Positions 50,701-59,700 of a DNA stretch of 64,000 nucleotides are shown piece after piece. Every line of letters begins with the position of its first letter. Positions within the stretch are counted from its first letter, which is position 1. The notes below the pieces were generated by a model that saw nothing but the letters and a program-made list of their open reading frames with translations, was not told the origin of the DNA and ran no database searches. Origin of the DNA: Plazaster borealis (Eukaryota > Echinodermata > Asteroidea > Forcipulatida > Labidiasteridae); assembly GCA_021014325.1 (NCBI GenBank), contig CM037462.1, positions 9,158,501 to 9,222,500 of the forward strand. The letters run 5' to 3'. Made by a program: the position numbers and the translations under genes.

Positions 50701-53700
50701 TGAATTTCCATTGTTTACCTAGTTCTGAGCATGCGCACATCTCCGAGAACAAAGGATTAACCTTGCAAGTCTGCTGCCACCTAGCGTCCCCGAAAGTCCT
50801 CCAATTGCAAGAATTTGTTGTCGTGTAATAATAACAACAGCAACAAACCTTATAATGCGCACAAATCCATCCTTAGAGTGCTCAAGGCGCCTAGAAGAAT
50901 ACAATTACAATACAAAAACCTTTTTATTACAAATACATACATGGAAATTGACACTGAAATGCAATTGCAACGAGCGAGAAAAGGTTAAATCCATCAAATG
51001 CGTCTTGAGTGTACATTTAAAATTACCTTAAGGAATTAGATATTTGTATGTGCAAAGGTAAGGAGCGGCTGCAGTAAATTCCCTGTGCCCACCCCCCCCC
51101 CTAACCAAGTCTTTTGGACCGAGGCCCAAAAGGTGTAAGGTATAACCGATACAACGTCAATAACCTGTTTTAACCCTCAACTGTTTGTTTCGTTTCACAG
51201 TGTTCTGGGTGGACAAAAAGAGCGTGAATGAAGGTAAGTGTGATCGATCCCACATAAACAACGTTAGAGGCACTGAACACGTTTGGAAATTGTCAAAGAC
51301 CAGTGTTCTCACTTGGTGTATGCCAACTTATGCAAAGAATAACAAGCTTGTGAAAATTTGGGCTCAATTGGTCATCGAAGTTGCAAGAAAATAATGAAAG
51401 AAAAAACACCCTTGTTGTACAAATTTGTGTGCTTTCAGATAGATAAAAACTTCTTGCAAGAAGTTTTTATTATTTTAGTGAGAAGTTACCTCTTTCTCAA
51501 AAACTACGTTACTTCAGAGGGAGTGGTTTCCTACAATGTTTTATACTATCAACAGCTCTCCGTTGCTTGTTACCAAGTAAGTTTTTTTATGCTAATATTT
51601 GTTTGTTTTGAGTCATTACCAAACGTGTACGATACCTTTAAGAGGTTGGATGAGGGAGTGGCACGGGGCGGACCACTAGATGGACACCATTTGACAGTGT
51701 ACCACCCTATTACGTATCCAAAAAAGTTTACTTTTATTATCAATAATAATAAACAGTTTTCCAAACATGCAAGCGTTTGATGATCGCCTTCACGTCTTAT
51801 ACCCATACTCTTAGTTTCGAAAGCTAAACGATGTTTGGTTGGATGTTTTCGTCGTCTTATGTTCTCATCTCATTTTAGTTTTGAAACGCACAAAGAAAAA
51901 CCCAAAACAAACAACCCAACAAACAAACAAACATAAACATATTCAAGGAAAATTAAGTGGTGGCAAACTAAAGAAGAATGATGTTATAGGTTTTCTCGGT
52001 CAAATTCGGCAAATGAGCAGCCAATTTAATTTTCGTGCGTTCGAATTAAAGCTATTTTGCCTCTCCAGTTTTTACTGCGTTTCAAATTCAGAATTCGGGC
52101 ATTCAATTTCGTTTTGAGGCATTCAAAATCCTTTAGCACTGTGTTCAATTTAGCATATCGTCATTCTTTTTCGTGACGCACAATCATCATTCAATTTAGC
52201 AAAGCTGGTTCGACTGGAGATTTTTACTGATTTAGTTTTTTCAATTTCGTAAAGAGGCAATCAACTTCGCTAAATGAGAATTCAAATAAGTAAGATAAAG
52301 AAATGCGAATAAACAGATAAACTGACTGTACTATAGGCAACTCTTTCGTATCTTCACTTTAGGCCTAATTCAGGCAAACCTTATATTTTTCTTTATGTTT
52401 ACAGTAGATTTTACATGCGGGCCCATGAGGTTTTTTCTTCTTCTTTGTTTTCTTTTCTGTTTTTATTTTATTTTTTATTTTTTTCTCGGGAGGGGGGGTC
52501 TTTATCGGTTAAATGAGCAAGACCTTATTTTGTATTGTGTTTGAATTGGGCGTTTCTTTATGTTTTTCCTGTTTTCTTATTGAGCTGCCATTTCTAGAAA
52601 TGCGTGTAAAACTGTAGCGAAAGCTCGTCTTCGAAGTACATCGGCAAAGTGACTCAAGTGCAAACCGTATTTATGCCTTTAACATTCGAAAGGAAACCAA
52701 AGTTTAACATAGCGTTTTTTTAGATTGCACAAATTCCAGAAATGACTGCCCAAAAATGAATTTGAATGACTAAACACACGCCTCAAAAAGCTCATGCGAA
52801 TTTGAATGCTGCCTTGTTGATTGTCAAATTGAATGATTATTTTGTTAAACCGAATGACGTAACAGCACATTTGACTTGTCATAAAACGAAATCGAATTAC
52901 CCTTTTCAGCAGCATTCGATTTCGCGCGAAATAGAACGGCGCAGTGGTTAAATTGGCTGCTCATTTGCCGAAATTGACCGAGAAAACCTATATTAATGGA
53001 AGGGATACAATTTTAATAGATTCCCACTATCTGTGTCGTGCTCCCAATGGGCAAAGGTAATAATGAACAGTGATTTTCACGCCAAAAAGTTGTCAGACTA
53101 GTTGTCCTTTAAGCCTCGTTTTTTATAGTAACAGATTATTTACACTCTAAAAATTTCTGGGTCAGAATTGATCCGGATTTGACCCGGATCGGGTACCGTG
53201 GGCCTGCTGACATTTTTCGGGGTCAGTATAACTCGGAACATGTGTCAAAGTGACCCAGTAATTGGGGTCCAAATGACGCCGAATCCGAGTAAAAATCTAA
53301 CTTTTTAGCAATTTTTCGCGGGTCAGGAACCAGATTATTAGGGTCAATTCTGACCAAGGAGCACAGTATGTGGTGACTCATTCAAACGCGCCGGCCAATA
53401 GAAAACAGTCAACTTGTTTATTGAAGAGATAAATCTCAATCCGTCTGGCAAGGAAGAAGATGGTTGCACCATGATAAACTTCTATCTACCATTTTCACTT
53501 GTTGTTCTACCTGCATTCTTTTTCAAAAATCAAATCTGTGATTGCCCTCTGGCCAAAAAATTCTCTTTCTCGTGACATACTCTGACTGTGTGTCGAATTC
53601 CAATGCTTGTTCTCCGACTGTGTGCAAAATTCCATACTTGTATTATCAACGGCATGCTCATATTTCCCCCTATATCTGCCCAACTATTATGAGTGGTTCA

Positions 53701-56700
53701 TGCATGTTCATAATGTGCATATTCGATTTAGTAAATCAAATAAGAACGTGCGTATTTGAGTAAATTTTGTTCACACATGTCAGACATTCGGACTGGAATC
53801 CCAAGACCTTTATTTATATCCGGATCAAGTTCATCGAGTGGCATGAATTACCCCCTCCCCCTCCCCCATCTTTACCAATTATGTAGCATAGGGCCTACAC
53901 AATTTTGAAGGGTCGGGTTTCGGGGATAAATAATGAAATCCCATCATCTTGTTTGCTTCAAACACAGCATACGACCAACCTATATGAAACATGTTTATCG
54001 ATTTCGGTGTTGATATTTAAGTGAAAAAAAGACAACAATTGTTTAGGGTTAACCCTGGTGTTTCTGGTTCACATATAGCAATCACCGTGGTTTACAAGTT
54101 TCCTGCTGAGGCTTGCGAGCTGCAGTGATTTAGTTCACTTGAGGCATCCTTGGTTTCACTACTAATATATAATCGGGTTTATTTCGATTGCTGCAATCGA
54201 AACAAACAAGGGCGACTTGTGACGTCTTCAAATGCTATTTTCTCTTCGTTGACAGTGTTTCAGTTGGAAATATATATATATTATATTATGGAGGACTGGT
54301 CCTGGTGTGACATTTGTTATAAGTGAGGTTCCGGATCGGAACTTATCAAAACATGTTTAGTTTTTGTGTGTGGGGTTTTGGGGTAATGTTTCTCGATAAA
54401 CTAACAATCCTGTATTTTAAGTAGTGGCTTTAAATTCACTGCCATGTGAATCGCATTTCTTGAGAACGAAACTGTTGGTATATCAAACAAGGTACTTAAG
54501 CATGTACTTGCGACTCTCTGGTCAAGATGTGCAAGGTGCAGGAACATGCACTGGGATGCCACGGATAGATTTGAATAAACGATTTTTTGCCCATGGTGTC
54601 AAATTCGGAGCCACATTGAAATTCCGATGCATGGTCGTTTGAAATTGGATGTGTGCGTCGTATCAAAATACGCCTCTCGTATGACTTTGAATAACATTCA
54701 CGTTTCACTTCGTGTGAATTTGATGGAGCAATAACAGAAATCAAGAATCTTTTTCGCAGTCCAGTTTTTTTTCTCTATAGGCCTACACTTTTTCATTTCA
54801 TTTCATTTATTGATTCTGGTTTCGAAGCAAAGGATTCTCAGGAACGCGAACTTTATCACTATACATAACCAAGAACCCCATGGAGCGAAGACAAAGAAGG
54901 AAGTTTCAGTTTTAGATGTGGGCGGGAAAACCCCAAATAATAATTCAAGGGAAAACACGCACAATCAGGTAGGGTCTAAAACCCAATCCACATAGTGCCC
55001 CTGGCGTGATTCGAATTGGGGTCCACAAGGTGGAAGGCAAGCATTATACCACTACGCCAACAAGAGCACCCTTAAAATTGTTATAAATCGCTGCTAATTA
55101 TTTCGATACTAATATTGATAACATACGGGAGGAAAAACGCACGATTTTCACTATGAGAGCTTATTTTATACTTATCATTATAGTCCAATTTATCCAAAGA
55201 ACAAATTTTCTCTCTAAAATATACAGACATGCTTGATGTTGTGCCTTCATATTTAATTCTTACACCGACTGGACAAGTTGAAATAAATAAATAAACTCAA
55301 GATGAACAAGAAACCAATAGACCAACAGCGGTGTTTACCAGTAAAATGGGATCACCCAAACAACTCGATGAAATTTCCACGGTAGTAAACATGGTGTTTT
55401 TATTGAAAACTAGAGAATGAAACTGATTTTGCAGAAAAATGATGAAAAGTACAAAATGAAAGAAAGCCAAAACAACCCACCGAATGCCCCCTTTCTTATT
55501 TAAACAAATATAGTCTAGTGTCGGGTACTCTTTTAACCTTTCCAATCGCCATGTAACCCGATCCTTGTTATACGCAAACCAGATTATAGGCTGGCGAGGA
55601 TATTATTGTATACTCTACCTTTCCTATTTGGTCAACTGTGCTGATTTCATTACTTTAAACTCATTCGGTGAGAGGGGGGGGGGTCCGTGGATTGTGTTGA
55701 ATGCGATTCTTGCTGCCACGTTGGCTGAGCTTGGAGTCACGCGACTTTTCCGTTGTTTTGATCAATGTTGTTAACAAACCGTGATGAACGTTAATTTCAT
55801 ATTCTCGTGGTTTTTGTTTTGCCACAACCGACAATTTTAAAACGAACCCCAAAACGAACGTGTGGCTTGGTCCTGAATTGTGATACCCCATGCAGGTATT
55901 TCACACCAGCATTCAAAAACTGGGTTTATTTATTCAGTAAGAGCAGTGGCGTAACTAAGGGTGGGGAGGGCGGACGTGCCCCCCCCCCCAATTGATGTCC
56001 GCACCTCAACCCCCGGTTGCCCACTTCCATTTAAAATCTGGATTTATGAGATTAAACGCGCAGATGATATACGCGAATAATATTGTTTTTACTCCAAGTC
56101 AGATTATCTTATACACAAAATTAGTGAATGGCATAACAAGAACGCTGTAAGGGGGCTTGTTTAAGAGAAGTGCAAACGGAAACCACAGTTTTAATTGGCC
56201 AGAAATTCCCCCCTAAAAATGGTGTACCCCTTGTGCCCCCTAAAAGTTTACCGCGGTTTCGGCACTGACTGTAAAAGAGCTTTAAAACACCCATCTAGTT
56301 AAGGCCTATGTTGTGTAAGTTTTCCTCAATAGAATGTTTAAGACATCGCAACTGAACACCTTTTACTTCAATGTAACCAAAACCGAAGCTGGAAAAAGGG
56401 CACTACAGTCTGGCCCCTTTTGGGTACAATGGGATTCGGTATACATCCTTGCTATTAGCTGCAGGGAATACGACAGAAACTTGTGCAGCATAATTTGCAC
56501 GCATGATTATTGAAGGCTATTGGCGTATCGTGGTCGAGCTGTTAAGAGCACCAGACTCAAGCTCTGGTGTTTCTGATCAGCAGAGTGTGGGTTCAAGTCC
56601 CGGTCGTGACACTTGTATCCTTGAGCAAGATGTCCGCCGGATTGGACATTAAACCGTAGGTTACGTGTACTACTTATCGTGGAAGAGAATAGGGGTTAAC

Positions 56701-59700
56701 CCCGGTGTTTCTGGTTCACATAACAAGCATCCTTGTTTACGGGTTTCCTCAGGCTTGCGAGCTACAGTAATTAAGTTCACACGGTGAGGCATCGTTGGTT
56801 TCATGCAGAAATATAGTAATAATAGTAATAATGCCGTTCACGTGAATGCTAATCACGTGACGTTCAAGCTGCAGCTGCCAATTCGAACACTGCTGTACGG
56901 AGGAACAACGGGTTGTTGTTTGTGAAACACACTAAGTTATCGAAATGTAAAATATTTGTATGGTTATTATGTGAATTATTTGTAATAATTTTTGTCATTT
57001 CACAGATACAACAATTCGCGTCAGAGCTTCTTCAGCTGAAGATATAGTTGGTAGGTACAGAGTTAATTTTTTATTAAACTACCTAAATAGTTACACCCCC
57101 GACCTTCCCATTGTTAAACTGCACAACGCGCGTGCGCACTAACACTATACTGCTCTCAATGTTTTCCTTGCCTACCCAGATTTATTTTGAAGACAACAAA
57201 TTGTCTATAAAGATGTTTCTGCACACTTTTGCTCATTTTTGTCAGGGCCCGGCCTTATCAAGTCAACAACTAAACCAGAGAAAATTCATTGAATATAGCA
57301 GATGCTACACTGTAAAAACGGCGTTTAGAATATAAACACATTTCTAAACGCCTCGCTTGTACCCACTTTTTTTCACACGTTTAGCCCTCAACATGTTTAG
57401 ATTTTGCGTTTCTGTGACATGTTTACGCCGAGACACATTTAGTCTGTGACACATTTAGATTGAATGTGTTTAGGGTTCCCAGATGGTGGGTGCTAAACAT
57501 GTTTAAAATGAACACAAGTTTCAGAGAATAAGCTTAATTGTTAAACACCTGTCTCTTTTCTTTAAGTTTATAAGAAAAGAGAATTGTTGAAATATAATGC
57601 CCAAGCTACGCTCGGCATAAGAATCGATAAATCATCATCATCTCAAAGGTCTTCGAGAAGATTTGAGGGGCAATGATGTCATGCATTCAGACATGCTGGA
57701 AACAGTCATTTTGCAATTATTGAGCTCTTCTAATTGGGCCTATACACATTTTGGGCTTTACTTTCTACTCATGGTGTGAATGGAGTGCTGACCAATATGA
57801 TACAACAACAATTTGCTTCAATTTGAACTTTTAATACACACATTAAAGTGTAAACCACTGCGCAGGAAAGGCTGTTATACCTACAATGGTTTTGAATAAA
57901 CACCGAGGTCTAGATTTGTGCATATTTAATTAAACCCCGCCCATTTCATCCTAAACAAACTGATAAATTTAAACACATAAAAGACATGTTTACAGGCAAA
58001 CATGTTTAGAAATATGTTTGTAAGCTAAATTGGTATCTATTTAACATGTCAAAAAGCTAAACGTGTTGCGATCAATGCAGGTTTGAACTTGTTTGAACAT
58101 TTAAATACAATGTGTTTACATCATTTGAGTAGCCTACGTTTGCTACCTGAGCAATTCTACTTGCCATGGGCATGAGGCTAAACAAGTGGAGCATTTTTGA
58201 TACCTTTGTCAAGTTACGTATTACCAAAATGCAAAGTATTTTAAACGTACATGTATTCAAATGATGTAAACACATTCTGGTGTATTCAAATGTTCAAATC
58301 AGTTCAAACCTGCATAACTAATCGCAACACGTTTAGCTTTTGACATGTTAAAGAGATAGCCATTTAGCTTACAAACATATTTCTGATCGTGTTTGCGTGT
58401 AAACATGTTTTGTATCTGTTTAAATTCAAAACTGCATTTCAAACAAGCACAACAAATCTCAACCCGTTTAGCTTTTTGACATGTTAAAGAGATAGCCATT
58501 TAGCTTACAAACATATTTCTGAACGTGTTTGCGTGTAAACATGTTTTGTATGTGTTTAAAATCTAAACGCTGTTTTTACAGTGTATATTTGATTGAATGA
58601 ATGTAGTAATTTCCCACCGCCTTCACCTGTGCCCATCAGCACTTACCGCCACCGTACGACACACACAAACACTGCATGGAAATAACCACACCATACACGC
58701 CCACTTTCACCAACATGTTCATGGAAATCGAGTACGGCGCAAAAACATCTTACATTCTACAAACTCCTGGATCATAATCGACCCGGATTTTGGGTCCCAG
58801 GCTGACCCGAAAACTGGTTCAAAAAGGGGATTTAAGCTCGGACTCTTGCGTCAGTGCGATAAATTTCTGGGTCATTGTGGCGCAGATTCCGGGTCATACG
58901 GTGACCCAGAATTGGGTCAAGGCCCCCCGAGACCCGCAACCGCGCCAACCGGATCAAATCTGACCCGGTAGTTTTTGAAGTGTAACTAGCCAATTCAAAG
59001 CTCTTCCCATGTGCTTAAAAGAAATTGACAGCACATGCACACATTTTTTAAGGGAATCCAGAAGTCACCGGGAATAAAAAATAGAAATGCATTATTGTAC
59101 AATACTAGAATGTGAAGCACGTTCCTAAAGAGAGGCAGAGCTCTCGAACAGTCGATCACGTGCCACGTCCCCTGTTTTGAATTCGTAACCACAAACCATC
59201 ACCCTAAATGCGAAAGGATATTGTTGGAGAATTGAAAACACTAATAGAAACTCGTTGGTATAGTTTCCCATTGAGCACTCGACTCGTGTTTCCCCCCTGA
59301 CCGCATCAGCCAAACATAGGGTCCGGGCCACCCATTCTTAAGAAAACAGTCCCCTGCCATCAAGGACTGTGGGAGTCAAGAGGAGTCTTAATGGAGCGAA
59401 ACAAGCTACGTAGCCCCACTCATACGAGATCCCCCCCGTTGTTACTTCAGGTCGTGTGCCAGTTTTACGGGAAGATCCACTTGACACACTGCAAGAGGAA
59501 GGTTAGGGATCAGAGAGGTCAAGAGGGAAGATGTATTCTTTATAGGAAAGACAAACTTCCCTCTGTATACACCAGAGACTTCTAGAATGTCTCTGATGAG
59601 GGGGCATTGCCCCGTGGTTCAAAAATAGCTGAACCCAGAAGCAACTCAGTCGTCAAATACAAATCACGCACCGGTAGGCTTACTGTCAAAAAGAGGATAC

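Noticed and set aside
56528..56610. tRNA-Leu-like sequence as a functional tRNA
   Set aside because: Same head occurs in several SINE copies with SINE bodies attached; degenerate arms.
58597..58971. 124-codon open frame
   Set aside because: Its second half is the 230-bp GGGTCA element; the first half has no support.
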